DNA of 64,000 nt, from NCBI GenBank assembly GCA_022826755.1, contig JAJDUG010000026.1:48652-112651 (forward strand). Reading direction: 5' to 3'. This document shows positions 52,364 through 62,143 of this stretch, in pieces. The first letter of the stretch is position 1. Each line of letters starts with the position of its first letter. The notes under the pieces were generated by a model. That model saw only the letters and a program-made list of their open reading frames with translations. It did not search any database and was not told the DNA's origin. The stretch comes from Acidobacteriota bacterium. GTDB taxonomy: Bacteria; Acidobacteriota; Terriglobia; Versatilivoradales; Versatilivoraceae. The translations under genes were made by a program, and so were the position numbers.

Positions 52364-55300
52364 CTACTCCTTGGTCATGGTCTCGTCCAGGTTCAGAATC
52401 AACTTGGCCACGCCGGTCCAGGCCGCCAGTTGAGTGACCTCGAGACCGGCGTCAACCGGCGACTCACCGATGCTCGCCAACTGCCGGGCCTTGGCCGCGT
52501 CCCCCTGGTAGGTTTCCATAATCCTGCGGAAGGTGCGTTCGGTGATCTCTTCCTCTTCGGGTTCCGGCGGCCGGGCCAGGGCGGTTCGAAAGGCGAAGCC
52601 GATGCGCTCCCGCAGCGATGGTCCGGCCTCCTTGAGAATCCGCTGGGCAAAGACCCGCGCGGCCTCCACGTAGGTGGTCTCGTTCAGAGTGATCAGCGCC
52701 TGCAAGGGAGTCACCGTGCGCTCCCGGCTGACGGTGCAGACCTCGCGGTCGGGCGCGTCGAAGGTCTGCAGGACGGGATTGGGCACCGAGCGCTTCCAGA
52801 ACGTGTAGAGGCTGCGGCGATAGAGGTCCTCCCCCCGGCTCTGCTCGTACTTGGTGCGGCAGTAGAAGGCCTTGGTCTCCCAGAGTCCGGGAGGCTGATA
52901 GGGATAGACGCTGGGTCCTCCGGGGGGGCGGTCCCGGTCCAGCAGGCCGCTGATGGCCAGCACGTTGTCCCGGATGGCCTCGGCGGGCAGCCGCAGCCGG
53001 GGACCTCTGGCCAGCAATCGGTTGGCAGGGTCTCTGGACAGAAGATCCGGGCGGAACCGGGAAGATTGCCGGTAGGTGGCCGACATCGCGATGGTCTTCA
53101 GCATGGATCGGACGTCCCAACCCCCGTCCACGAACTCCCGGGCCAGCCAGTCCAGCAGCCCGGGGTGAGAGGGAGGTTCGCCCTGAGTGCCGAATTCATT
53201 GGCGGTCCGAACGATTCCGGTGCCGAAGAAGAGCTGCCAGAAGCGGTTGACCGCGACTCGGCCCACCAGCGGATGGTCGGGGTCGACCAGCCAGCGGGCC
53301 AGGGCCAGGCGATCCACCTTTTCTCCCGGGGGCAAGGAGGGCAAGAACTCGGGGACGCCTGCCGACACTCGCTCCCCTTTGCTGCGGTAGTCTCCCCGTA
53401 TCAGGACGTGGGTGGGCCTGCGGTACTCCATGTCCTCCATCACCCGCACGGTGGGGATGTCCTGCTCCAGTTCCTCCTTTTCCTTGCGCAGCCGGGAAAG
53501 CTGCTCGCCGAGGGCCTGCAGGCGCGGTGAGTTTTTCTCGCGAAAATAGTGCCTCAAGGCCGTCTTTTCCGCGCCGTCTCTCTCCAGCACCGGCTTGGCT
53601 GCCGCCGCCATCACCTGCATGAGCGCCTTGTCCTCCAGGGGCGCATCCAGGGAAAAATAGAATCCATAGCCGCCGCCATAGTTGACGGCCTTCAGCAGCA
53701 GGTCATTGGCTCCGGACCGCAGATCCACCTGCACCTCGATCGATTTTGCCGGCTCGCAGCCCTCCACGGCCTTGGCCAGAACGAGCTGTCCGTTCAACCA
53801 GACCTTGAGGCCGTCGGCATAGGGGGCGTTGGTGGCCACGAAGAACTTCAGTTTGCGGGCGGATTGGGCAACGATGCGGCGGTGCAGGTAGGTGGCGGCC
53901 TTGGTTCCCAACAGCGATTGAGCTTTTCCGTCCTTCCATTCCGGGCGAGCGTTCCAGGACAACTTGCCGTCCTGATAGCTCCTGGAGAAGTCCAGCTCCG
54001 ATTCCGGCGGAAAGGACCGCGAGAAGGCCTCTTCGGCGGACTGGGCGATAAACGGCCCGATCATCGACCACTCCTTCAGTTCCAGTTCCTGGCGGGTTCG
54101 ATGGATTCGAGCCAGCTCTCCCTCCCATTCGGCCTGGGCCTCGTCCAGTCCGTCATGGGTCATGTCGAGTCGGGCCTGCCTGTTCGCTTCCAGGGTCCGG
54201 ATGGTTCTTTCCAGTTGACTCAGCCGGGAGCGCTGCTCCTCGGAGGGCAGCCATAGATAGGGAGGGGCAGGGTCGCGGTCCAGACCCTTCTCGGGAATCT
54301 GATGGAAGAAATCGTACAGGCGGTAATACTCCTGCTGGGTAAAGGGGTCGAACTTGTGGTCGTGGCACTCGGCGCAGGCCACGGTCGAGCCCAGCCACAC
54401 CGTGGTGGTGGTATTGACCCGGTCGATCACGTACTTGGAGAGGTACTCCTTGGCGTCGGCGCCGCCTTCGGTGCTGGTCATTCCGTTGCGGTTGAAGGCG
54501 GTGGCGATTTTCTGGTCCAGGGTGGGGTCGGGCAGCAGGTCTCCCGCCAACTGCTCGATTGTAAAGCGGTCGAAGGGCTTGTTGGCATTGAATGCCGCGA
54601 TCACCCAATCGCGGTACTTCCACATCGATCGGGGGAAGTCGACGTGGTAACCGTCAGAGTCGGCATAGCGGGCCAGGTCCAGCCAGTGCATGGCCATGCG
54701 CTCGCCGAAGTGGGGCGAACCCAGCAGTCTGTCCACCAGTCTCTCGTAGGCTTGCGGACTCCGGTCGGAAAGAAAGTCCTCGACTTCCCGGACGGTGGGC
54801 GGGAGTCCGGTCAGGTCGAAGGTCAGGCGCCGGATGAGGGTCCTGCGGTCCGCCTCCGGCGAGGGGCTGATCCCTTCCCGTTCCAGCCGGGCAAGAATGA
54901 AATGGTCGATGGCGTTGGCGGGCCAGTTCTTGTCCTTCACGGCTGGGAGTGCCGGCCTTTCCGGGCGAACGTAGGCCCAGTGCCTGCTCCAGGGAGCCCC
55001 CTGGCGAATCCAGCGGGTCAGCAGATCGATTTGCGGCTGGGTCAGTTCCTTGCCCGAATAGGCCGGGGGCATCTTGAGCGCTCTGTCCTTGGCGCTGATT
55101 CGCCGGATGAGTTCGCTCTCTTCCGGGTTTCCGGGAACGATGGCCAGATTGCCCGAACCCAGCCGGCCCAGGGCGGAATCCTGCTCGTCGAGGCGCAAAC
55201 CGGCCATCCGCTGGTTCCCGTCGGGTCCGTGGCAGGCGTAGCAGTTGTCGGCAAGGATGGGACGAATGTCGCGGTTGAAGTCGAGAGGGGGGCTCTCCTC

Positions 55301-55474
55301 GGATCCGGCCGCCGGCAGAGGAATGAAGACAAGAGCCGCCGTTGCCAGGCCGGTCAGGATCCGGGTGCCTCCCTTGAGAAACAGCGGGGTTGCGTTTCGC
55401 AGGCAAAACACGGTGGGCTTTCGCCTCCTCTCTCGATGCCGGGTGGGGTCTCGGCGCCCCGGTGTTGCCGCCAA
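52364..55474 (-). CDS. PSD1-type protein: planctomycete cytochrome C, DUF1549 and DUF1553 domains
   Basis: A 1036-residue exported protein. A signal-like hydrophobic stretch lies at residues 40-56. The c-type haem motif C-Y-A-C-H at 78-82 (NCYACHGPDGNQ) is followed by DEQDSALGRLGSGN and MPPAYSGKELT with a distal Met, typical of the PSC1 domain. DUF1549 covers about 180-400 (DHFILARLEREGISPSPEAD, DLTGLPPT, HWLDLARYADSDGY, ECHDHKFDP). A lectin-like insert and a coiled coil follow. DUF1553 (VGRVAVNRFWQLFFGTGIVRT, YRQSS, ALGAP-like region) ends near residue 1010. It is cotranscribed with DUF1501. Confidence 0.92.
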   Translation of the reverse strand: MAATPGRRDPTRHRERRRKPTVFCLRNATPLFLKGGTRILTGLATAALVFIPLPAAGSEESPPLDFNRDIRPILADNCYACHGPDGNQRMAGLRLDEQDSALGRLGSGNLAIVPGNPEESELIRRISAKDRALKMPPAYSGKELTQPQIDLLTRWIRQGAPWSRHWAYVRPERPALPAVKDKNWPANAIDHFILARLEREGISPSPEADRRTLIRRLTFDLTGLPPTVREVEDFLSDRSPQAYERLVDRLLGSPHFGERMAMHWLDLARYADSDGYHVDFPRSMWKYRDWVIAAFNANKPFDRFTIEQLAGDLLPDPTLDQKIATAFNRNGMTSTEGGADAKEYLSKYVIDRVNTTTTVWLGSTVACAECHDHKFDPFTQQEYYRLYDFFHQIPEKGLDRDPAPPYLWLPSEEQRSRLSQLERTIRTLEANRQARLDMTHDGLDEAQAEWEGELARIHRTRQELELKEWSMIGPFIAQSAEEAFSRSFPPESELDFSRSYQDGKLSWNARPEWKDGKAQSLLGTKAATYLHRRIVAQSARKLKFFVATNAPYADGLKVWLNGQLVLAKAVEGCEPAKSIEVQVDLRSGANDLLLKAVNYGGGYGFYFSLDAPLEDKALMQVMAAAAKPVLERDGAEKTALRHYFREKNSPRLQALGEQLSRLRKEKEELEQDIPTVRVMEDMEYRRPTHVLIRGDYRSKGERVSAGVPEFLPSLPPGEKVDRLALARWLVDPDHPLVGRVAVNRFWQLFFGTGIVRTANEFGTQGEPPSHPGLLDWLAREFVDGGWDVRSMLKTIAMSATYRQSSRFRPDLLSRDPANRLLARGPRLRLPAEAIRDNVLAISGLLDRDRPPGGPSVYPYQPPGLWETKAFYCRTKYEQSRGEDLYRRSLYTFWKRSVPNPVLQTFDAPDREVCTVSRERTVTPLQALITLNETTYVEAARVFAQRILKEAGPSLRERIGFAFRTALARPPEPEEEEITERTFRRIMETYQGDAAKARQLASIGESPVDAGLEVTQLAAWTGVAKLILNLDETMTKE

Positions 55475-55656
55475 CTGCCGAGAATGTACGGGGTTTCAGT
55501 CGGAAGGGCGGGAGAGAACCGGGGCTGCCGGAACCCGCTCATTCTAGTCGAACCGACTCCCGGGTATCAAGGTGAAGCCGAATTCAGGAATGAGTTGACA
55601 GTTCCGACGAGCCTTTCATTAGAATACGGAGGTTCCCATCAAGAGGAGGAAGGGCC

Positions 55657-56841
55657 ATGGCGGAGGAGAAGTCCTGGATTTTGACCGATGTCGGTGCCAA
55701 CGTCTGGAAAGAGTCGTTCTTTCTGGGCCACGAGGACCTGGGAGTACCGGATTGCACGGTCTCCAAGACTTGTCTGCAGGGAGGCTTGAGAAGCGGCGTC
55801 GACCTGGTGGAGGTCACCAATTCCGAACTCTCCTTCTCGATCCTGCCCACCCGTGGAATGGGCCTGTGGAAAGCCTCCTGCCGCGGGATTCCGGTAGGTT
55901 GGAAATCTCCGGTCAAGGGCCCGGTGCATCCCAAGTGGGTGGACGAAGGGGACCGGGGCGGGCTGGGCTGGCTGAAGGGCTTCGACGAATGCATCGTGCG
56001 CTGCGGCCTGGACTCCAATGGATCCCCCGGCGAAGACGTCATTGTCGACAACAACGGAAACCGGGTCTCGGTCGACCTCACCCTCCACGGCAAGATTGCC
56101 AATCTGCCGGCTCACTACCTCCAGGTCCGTTCCGATCCCGAAAGCGGCAGGGTTTCGGTGGTGGGAGAGGTGGACGAATCCTCTCTCTTCCTTCCGGGCC
56201 TCCGCCTGCGGTCGACCGTCAGCACCACTCCCCGCTCCAACCGCTTGACCATCGAGGACACCATCACCAATCTGAAGGCCACTCCCTCGGAGCTGGAGCT
56301 GGTCTACCACTGCAACTTCGGCCGTCCCTTCCTGGGGGCCGGCTCAAAGATGCTGGCGGCCGTGCGGGAGGTCGCTCCCCGGGACGCCCGGGCGGTGGAG
56401 GGAATCGGGGAGATCGATACCTACCTGCCACCCACCCCCGGATACGTGGAGCAGGTGTACTTCCATGACTTGGCGGAGGGTGCGTCGGGCCGCACCCTGG
56501 TGGCCCTGCGGAATGCTCCCGGCGACCGCGCCGTGGTGCTTCGATTCAACAAGAGGGAACTCCCCCACTTCACCCAGTGGAAAAATACGGTCGGTCTGTC
56601 CGAAGGATACGTCACCGGGCTGGAGCCGGGAACCAACTATCCCAATCTGAAGGGATTCGAGCGGGAAAAGGGCCGCGTCGTCGTCCTGCCGCCGGGCGGG
56701 AGTTACCGGTGCGGGCTGGAGCTGGAAGTCTGCACCAACCAGGACCAGGTGGCGGCCGTTGAAGACGAAGTGGCACAGGTCCAAGCCGGCCGTCGACCGA
56801 CCGTTCACAAGAGCCCCCACGGGAAGTACTCACCCGTTTGA
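55657..56841 (+). CDS. DUF4432 (aldose 1-epimerase-like) family protein
   Basis: A 394-residue cytosolic protein. GAGGAGGAAGG precedes the ATG by about 5 nt. Segments SFSILPTRGMGLWKASCRGIPVGWKSP, WLKGFDECIVRCGLDSNGSP, LVYHCNFGRPFLG, and FTQWKNTVGLSEGYVTGLEPGTNYPN follow the DUF4432 galactose-mutarotase-like fold. A His and Glu arrangement like mutarotase (YHCNFG) suggests sugar binding. The gene lies upstream of the divergent PSD1/DUF1501 unit and fits the sugar-processing cluster. It is the last gene before the apparent defence island. Confidence 0.88.
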   Translation: MAEEKSWILTDVGANVWKESFFLGHEDLGVPDCTVSKTCLQGGLRSGVDLVEVTNSELSFSILPTRGMGLWKASCRGIPVGWKSPVKGPVHPKWVDEGDRGGLGWLKGFDECIVRCGLDSNGSPGEDVIVDNNGNRVSVDLTLHGKIANLPAHYLQVRSDPESGRVSVVGEVDESSLFLPGLRLRSTVSTTPRSNRLTIEDTITNLKATPSELELVYHCNFGRPFLGAGSKMLAAVREVAPRDARAVEGIGEIDTYLPPTPGYVEQVYFHDLAEGASGRTLVALRNAPGDRAVVLRFNKRELPHFTQWKNTVGLSEGYVTGLEPGTNYPNLKGFEREKGRVVVLPPGGSYRCGLELEVCTNQDQVAAVEDEVAQVQAGRRPTVHKSPHGKYSPV

Positions 56842-56866
56842 GGACTTCTGTCTGGTGGAGGACACC

Positions 56867-56914
56867 TCAACCTGAACGGCATCCCGGCGCTCACTGGCCC
56901 AGTGCTCAGGTTGA
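56867..56914. other. Nested inverted repeat between DUF4432 and the SNF2 cassette
   Basis: An outer perfect 9-bp stem TCAACCTGA (56867-56875) pairs with TCAGGTTGA (56906-56914). Inside lies a second palindrome CACTGGCCCAGTG (56892-56904). This could be a terminator-like structure for the upstream gene, an operator or a boundary mark of the inserted island. No T-run follows. Confidence 0.45.
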
Positions 56915-56957
56915 ACCGGAAATTGTGAGGCATCCGGTTCCGAACCGGTCTTTGCCG

Positions 56958-59870
56958 TTGACGCTCACCCCTCACCACGCCAAGTACTTCGCCCACGACC
57001 TGACGCGTCGTGCCACCAGCGGAATGGACCGCCTGTCGATGGCGCTGTTCGACGCGGCTGTTGACTTGAACCCGCATCAGATCGAGGCATCGCTCTTCGC
57101 CCTGCAGTCGCCCCTCTCCAAGGGCGTCATCCTGGCCGACGAGGTTGGCCTCGGGAAGACGATCGAGGCGGGAATTGTATTGTGCCAGTTCTGGGCGGAA
57201 CGCAAGCGGCGTCTGCTGGTGATCTGCCCGGCTTCCATCCGCAAGCAGTGGGCGTTGGAACTGGAGGAGAAGTTCAATCTGCCCGTGCAGGTGCTCGACG
57301 CGAAGGTCTATCGCGAAGCCAGGCGAAGCGGCCAAACACCGCTAAGCACAAATGCCGTCGTCGTCATGTCGCACCACTATGCGAACCGCTTGCGCGAGGA
57401 ACTCAAGACGATTGCCTGGGATATCGTCGTCATCGACGAAGCCCACAAGCTGCGCAACGCGTACCGTCCGAGCAACAAGGTGGGTCAGGGAATTCGCTGG
57501 GCCACGGAGGACTGCCGAAAGTTGCTCCTCACCGCGACGCCGCTGCAGAACTCACTCCTCGAGCTGTACGGCCTCTCGACGCTCATCGACGAGCGCCTCT
57601 TCGGCGATGTCAACTCGTTCCGGTCTCAGTATGCCAGTGCGGGCAGCAATCTTGAAGCCCTACGGCAGCGGCTTTCGGTCTTTTGCAAGCGCACCCTCCG
57701 CAACGAGGTGATGGAGTACATCCGGTACACGGAGCGGCGTCCGATCACGCGGCCATTCAAGCCGACGGACGAAGAACACGCGCTCTACGAGGCGGTTTCC
57801 GGCTTTCTTCAGCGAGAGGACAGCTACGCACTCCCCCAGAGGCAGAGGCATCTCACGGCCCTGATTCTGCAGAAGTTGCTCGCCTCGTCATCGCAGGCCA
57901 TCGCCGCCACACTCGACACGTTGAGGGCACGCCTCGAGACGCTGCTTGACGAACAGGCAAGCAGCGATCCGGAGTTCACGGCGCAACTCATCGAGGCCGA
58001 GGAAATCGAGGACGATCTGCTCGACGAGATCCTCGCGGAGAGCGAGGACGACGACCAACCCGAGGCGCCCCCGGTCACCATCGACCGGCAGAAGTTGCGC
58101 GAGGAGATCGGCATCCTCCAGCGTCTCGCCACCTGGGCGCGCGCCATCGGCATCGACACCAAGACCCGGGCGTTGCTTAAGGCGCTGGAGATCGGTTTCG
58201 AGCAGATGGCGACGACGTGCGCCGCGCGCAAGGCGCTGATCTTCACCGAGTCGCGTCGGACCCAGGAGTACCTGAAGGCCTTCCTCGAATCGCATGGCTA
58301 CCAGAGGCAGGTCGTCCTCTTCAACGGCACGAATGGCGGGCCGGAGGCCACCGCGATCTACGAGCGCTGGGCGGAAGAGAACCGCGACACCGGCCGTGCC
58401 GCGGGCTCGCGGGCGGTGAACGTACGCACGGCGCTCATAGAGCACTTCCGGGATGAGGCGACCATCCTGCTCGGGACCGAGGCAGCGGCGGAAGGCATCA
58501 ACCTCCAGTTCTGCTCACTGGTCGTGAACTACGACCTGCCCTGGAATCCGCAGCGCATCGAGCAGCGCATCGGCCGCTGCCACCGCTACGGCCAGAAGCA
58601 CGACGTGGTCGTGATCAACTTCCTGAACGAACGCAACGAGGCCGACCGCCGCGTCCTGGAGCTTCTGACCGAGAAGTTCAGCCTATTCAACGGTGTCTTC
58701 GGCGCCTCGGACGAGGTGCTCGGCAGTATCGAGTCGGGTGTCGATTTCGAAAAGCGCATCCTGGGCATCTACCAGAAATGTCGGACGCCTGAAGAGATCG
58801 ACGACGCCTTCCGCACGCTGCAAGCCGAGATGGACGAGCAGATCCGAACGCGGCTCGACGACACGCGCCGCGCGCTCTTCGAGCACTTCGACGAGGAGGT
58901 GCACCAGCGACTGCGCCTCCAGCTTGCCGACGCCCAGGCCCAGCTCGACCACGTGAGCAGGCGGTTCTGGTCGCTCACGCGCTACGTGCTCGATGGACGG
59001 GCGCGGTTCAACGACGCGGCGCTGGCCTTCGACCTGGAGCACCCACCCCGTAGCGAGATCCTCAAAGGGCGCTATCGTCTGATCTCGAAGTCGCATCCCA
59101 AGTCTGGAACAGGCGCCGATGAGGACGGCGGCGAGACCCAGAGTGTCTTCCTCTATCGCCTGTCGCACCCGCTCGGCGAGCATGTCGTGGACGTCGCAAA
59201 AGCGCTTTCCACCCCGCCCGAAAAGATCATCTTCGACGTGACCAACCATCCGACGCGTCTCCACGTGATCGAGGCGCTGCGCGGGAAAGCCGGTTACCTG
59301 ACCCTGACCCTCCTCACTATCGACTCCTACGAGCGGGAGGAGTACTTGCTCTTCTCCGGTTTTGATGAGGCCGGAGTGTCGCTCGACCAGGAGACGATGG
59401 AGAAGCTGTTTGGTTGCGCCGGCCGAACCACCCATGACGGGGACGGCGAAGTCGCAATCCCGGCCGCGGTGACGCAACGTCTCGACCGCGAATCCCGGCG
59501 CCACGCGCAGGCCACGGTCAGCCGCTCGCTGGAGCAGAACAACACGCACTTCAACGAGGCGCGCGACAAGCTCGAGAAGTGGGCTGATGACATGGTGCTC
59601 TCGGCGGAGAAGGCGCTCCTGGACACCAAGGAACAGATCAAGGCCCTGCGGCGCCAGGCGCGGCAGGCGAATACGCTCGCCGAGCAGCACGAGATTCAGG
59701 AGAAGATCCAAAAGCTGGAGCGCCAGCAACGCCGCCAGCGCCAGGAGATCTTCAAGGCCGAGGACGAAATCATCGAGAAGCGCGACCAACTCATCGACTC
59801 GCTGGAGCGCCGACTGACACAGCGAGTCGAAACGGAGACACTCTTCACCATCCGCTGGGCGGTAACCTGA
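56958..59870 (+). CDS. SNF2-family helicase/translocase of a probable defence cassette
   Basis: About 970 residues from TTG 56958, chosen because LTPHHAKYFAHDL is the known N-terminal start of this family; an in-frame TTG at 56838 would overlap DUF4432. The sequence DLNPHQIEASLFALQSPLSKGVILADEVGLGKT contains Walker A (residues 64-68). D-E-A-H is at 160-163, LLTATPLQN follows, and motif VI Q-R-I-G-R-C-H-R-Y-G-Q is near 536, so the ATPase core is intact. A Glu/Asp-rich insert lies between the lobes, and the last 170 residues are coiled coil. Such proteins occur in phage-defence islands beside methyltransferases and nucleases. The DUF262 gene follows after 16 bp. Confidence 0.9.
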   Translation: MTLTPHHAKYFAHDLTRRATSGMDRLSMALFDAAVDLNPHQIEASLFALQSPLSKGVILADEVGLGKTIEAGIVLCQFWAERKRRLLVICPASIRKQWALELEEKFNLPVQVLDAKVYREARRSGQTPLSTNAVVVMSHHYANRLREELKTIAWDIVVIDEAHKLRNAYRPSNKVGQGIRWATEDCRKLLLTATPLQNSLLELYGLSTLIDERLFGDVNSFRSQYASAGSNLEALRQRLSVFCKRTLRNEVMEYIRYTERRPITRPFKPTDEEHALYEAVSGFLQREDSYALPQRQRHLTALILQKLLASSSQAIAATLDTLRARLETLLDEQASSDPEFTAQLIEAEEIEDDLLDEILAESEDDDQPEAPPVTIDRQKLREEIGILQRLATWARAIGIDTKTRALLKALEIGFEQMATTCAARKALIFTESRRTQEYLKAFLESHGYQRQVVLFNGTNGGPEATAIYERWAEENRDTGRAAGSRAVNVRTALIEHFRDEATILLGTEAAAEGINLQFCSLVVNYDLPWNPQRIEQRIGRCHRYGQKHDVVVINFLNERNEADRRVLELLTEKFSLFNGVFGASDEVLGSIESGVDFEKRILGIYQKCRTPEEIDDAFRTLQAEMDEQIRTRLDDTRRALFEHFDEEVHQRLRLQLADAQAQLDHVSRRFWSLTRYVLDGRARFNDAALAFDLEHPPRSEILKGRYRLISKSHPKSGTGADEDGGETQSVFLYRLSHPLGEHVVDVAKALSTPPEKIIFDVTNHPTRLHVIEALRGKAGYLTLTLLTIDSYEREEYLLFSGFDEAGVSLDQETMEKLFGCAGRTTHDGDGEVAIPAAVTQRLDRESRRHAQATVSRSLEQNNTHFNEARDKLEKWADDMVLSAEKALLDTKEQIKALRRQARQANTLAEQHEIQEKIQKLERQQRRQRQEIFKAEDEIIEKRDQLIDSLERRLTQRVETETLFTIRWAVT

Positions 59871-59886
59871 GCCGGAGAACGATCAT

Positions 59887-62118
59887 ATGAAAAATGCACA
59901 GAAACCCGACCACATCAGTCTGAACACGCTCATCGAACGCTTGCGGGAAGGGCGCTTCGTCATTCCCGATTTTCAGCGCGAGTTCGAGTGGAAACCATGG
60001 GACATTCGCGATCTCATGCGCTCGATATTCCTCGACTATTACATTGGCAGCTTGTTGCTCTGGGCCGGCAAGAAGGAGAACTTCGTGGCGCTGTCCTGCG
60101 AGTCAGTCTACGGCTACGAAGGCTCAGCAAAACCGGAGTACATCGTGCTGGACGGGCAGCAGCGACTCACGGCCATGTACTACGTGTTTCTGGCACCCGA
60201 GATCACGCTACCCACTCGCGCAAATCGGTACTACTACTTCGTTCGCATCGACCGTTTCATGGCCGAGGAGTACGACAAAGCGTTCGAATACGATTGGTCG
60301 AAACGCTGGGCAAAACTCATCACCAATCGTGAGTGGCAGTATGCAGAGCATATTTTTCCGTTGGCCGTCGTCGGCGAAGGGGGCTGGGCGCTGCCGAACT
60401 GGGTGCAAGGATACGAAAAGTACTGGCGCGAAATAGCGGCCGGAGCCACGCAGGCAGGTATGGAAAGCCAGTACCAGCAAGCAACTTTACATACCGCAAA
60501 TGCGGCGGCATTCGGCGAACACCTCAGAACTCTTACAGAGCAGTACCAGATTTCTTATATCGAACTCGATGAGGAGCTCGGAATCGACAAGGTTTGTGAC
60601 ATATTCACCCAAATCAACAGCAAAGGCATACAACTAGACACCTTCGACCTCATCAATGCGTTGCTCAGACCCAAGGGTGTACAGTTGAAGCAAATGTGGC
60701 GTGATGCTGCTCCCCGCCTCGAGTTCGTCGACTCAAATAAAATGAACGTGTATATCTTGCAGGTGATGTCGATTCTGAGGCAGGGATACTGCTCGCCAAA
60801 GTACCTCTACTTCCTTCTACCCGAGCAAGAGAAACCGATCCGTGACCCCGATGGAACGCGCCGCAAGGAAGTGTTAGTTCCCGACACCACGGCATTTATG
60901 CTGCGTTGGAACGACGCCGTTGATGCAGTTGAGAATGCCATCAAGCTTTTGCGACATCCCCAGGAATTCGGAGCGATTTCTCCAAAATACCTCCCTTACG
61001 TTTCGATCATCCCGGTTTTTTCTGCCATACAAGAGCACGTCAGAGGATTGCCCGCCAGCCGGAGACTTGAAGCGCAACGCAAGGTCCGGCATTGGTACTG
61101 GGCCTCTGTCTTCCTGAACCGCTACTCGGGTTCCGTCGAGTCCACTGCGGCCAGAGACTTCCTGGACCTGAAAGCCTGGATGGATGATGACGCGAGCGAG
61201 CCCATGCTGATCCAGGAATTTGGGATGCAATTTCGAAATCTTGAGCTTCGCCGCGAAGTTAGGCGCGGCACGTCGGTCTATAATGGCATCTTCAATTTGC
61301 TTATCATTCAAGGCGCACGGGATTGGATGAGCGGCAATGTACCTCAACACGGTGATTTGGACGACCATCACATCATTCCGGCATCGAAGGCGAAAGATCT
61401 TGGAACTGGTGGATTGATCCACTCAATTCTGAACCGAACGCCACTCACTGCCGAGACGAATCGACACGTCATTCGTGACCGTTTCCCGAACGAATATCTG
61501 CGGGAGCTGATCAAGCAAAGCGGAGAGAGCGCCGTGCGCAGCATGTTAGAGTCGCACTTCATCTCATCGGTGGCTCTGGCCGTGCTGTTGCGCAAGCCGT
61601 TCACTTCCGACGACTACGAGGCCTTCATTGTCGAGCGCCAGCGTACGTTGCTGGAGGCGATCGAGAACCTGCTGATCAAGGAGAGGATCGATCTGCCGCC
61701 CCGGCTACGCGAGTTGGACGAACGGGTCGAGGGCATTGAGCTCGATCTCCGCGAACAAGTCGTCGCAACACTTGAGGACGATGCTGAGCGGCTTCCACCG
61801 CACGTGCTTCAGAAAACCGATGAACGCATCCAGGCTGCCGCAAAGAAGAACGCGAACATCGAACTCGATCAGTGCAAACTGTTGAGCCGACGTCTCGAGT
61901 ACTGTGATCTGCGAGAGGTGCAGGACACGATCCTCAGCAAGAGCCTCTGGCAGGGTTTTGAAAAGAGATTCGCGAACAAGACAACGCTGTCGGCGAAGTT
62001 TGACCAGTTGGCAGAACTCCGAAATGGCATACGCCACAGTCGATCGGTCGACGAGGTCACGCGAAAAGAGGGCGAGGCGGCCATCCTGTGGTTCGAACAG
62101 GTCCTCGCCCGCACGTGA
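59887..62118 (+). CDS. DUF262 protein with HNH-like nuclease and C-terminal HEPN-like motif
   Basis: A 743-residue protein. The N-terminal DUF262 (GmrS-like) part has FVIPDFQREFEWKPWDIRDL (residues 24-43) and D-G-Q-Q-R at 89-93. In the middle D-D-H-H-I-I-P (492-498) with Asn516 in ILNRTPL forms the HNH/DUF1524-like site of GmrD-type nucleases. The C-terminal 100 residues end in a helical region with E-L-R-N-G-I-R-H (Arg712, His717), the Rx4H pattern of HEPN RNases. Three potential catalytic centres in one chain is unusual. GGAG stands 9 nt before the ATG. It is flanked by the SNF2 helicase and the methyltransferase, and its codon style is less GC-rich than the window average. Confidence 0.85.
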   Translation: MKNAQKPDHISLNTLIERLREGRFVIPDFQREFEWKPWDIRDLMRSIFLDYYIGSLLLWAGKKENFVALSCESVYGYEGSAKPEYIVLDGQQRLTAMYYVFLAPEITLPTRANRYYYFVRIDRFMAEEYDKAFEYDWSKRWAKLITNREWQYAEHIFPLAVVGEGGWALPNWVQGYEKYWREIAAGATQAGMESQYQQATLHTANAAAFGEHLRTLTEQYQISYIELDEELGIDKVCDIFTQINSKGIQLDTFDLINALLRPKGVQLKQMWRDAAPRLEFVDSNKMNVYILQVMSILRQGYCSPKYLYFLLPEQEKPIRDPDGTRRKEVLVPDTTAFMLRWNDAVDAVENAIKLLRHPQEFGAISPKYLPYVSIIPVFSAIQEHVRGLPASRRLEAQRKVRHWYWASVFLNRYSGSVESTAARDFLDLKAWMDDDASEPMLIQEFGMQFRNLELRREVRRGTSVYNGIFNLLIIQGARDWMSGNVPQHGDLDDHHIIPASKAKDLGTGGLIHSILNRTPLTAETNRHVIRDRFPNEYLRELIKQSGESAVRSMLESHFISSVALAVLLRKPFTSDDYEAFIVERQRTLLEAIENLLIKERIDLPPRLRELDERVEGIELDLREQVVATLEDDAERLPPHVLQKTDERIQAAAKKNANIELDQCKLLSRRLEYCDLREVQDTILSKSLWQGFEKRFANKTTLSAKFDQLAELRNGIRHSRSVDEVTRKEGEAAILWFEQVLART

Positions 62119-62143
62119 ATATCACCAATAATGAAGAGACCGC

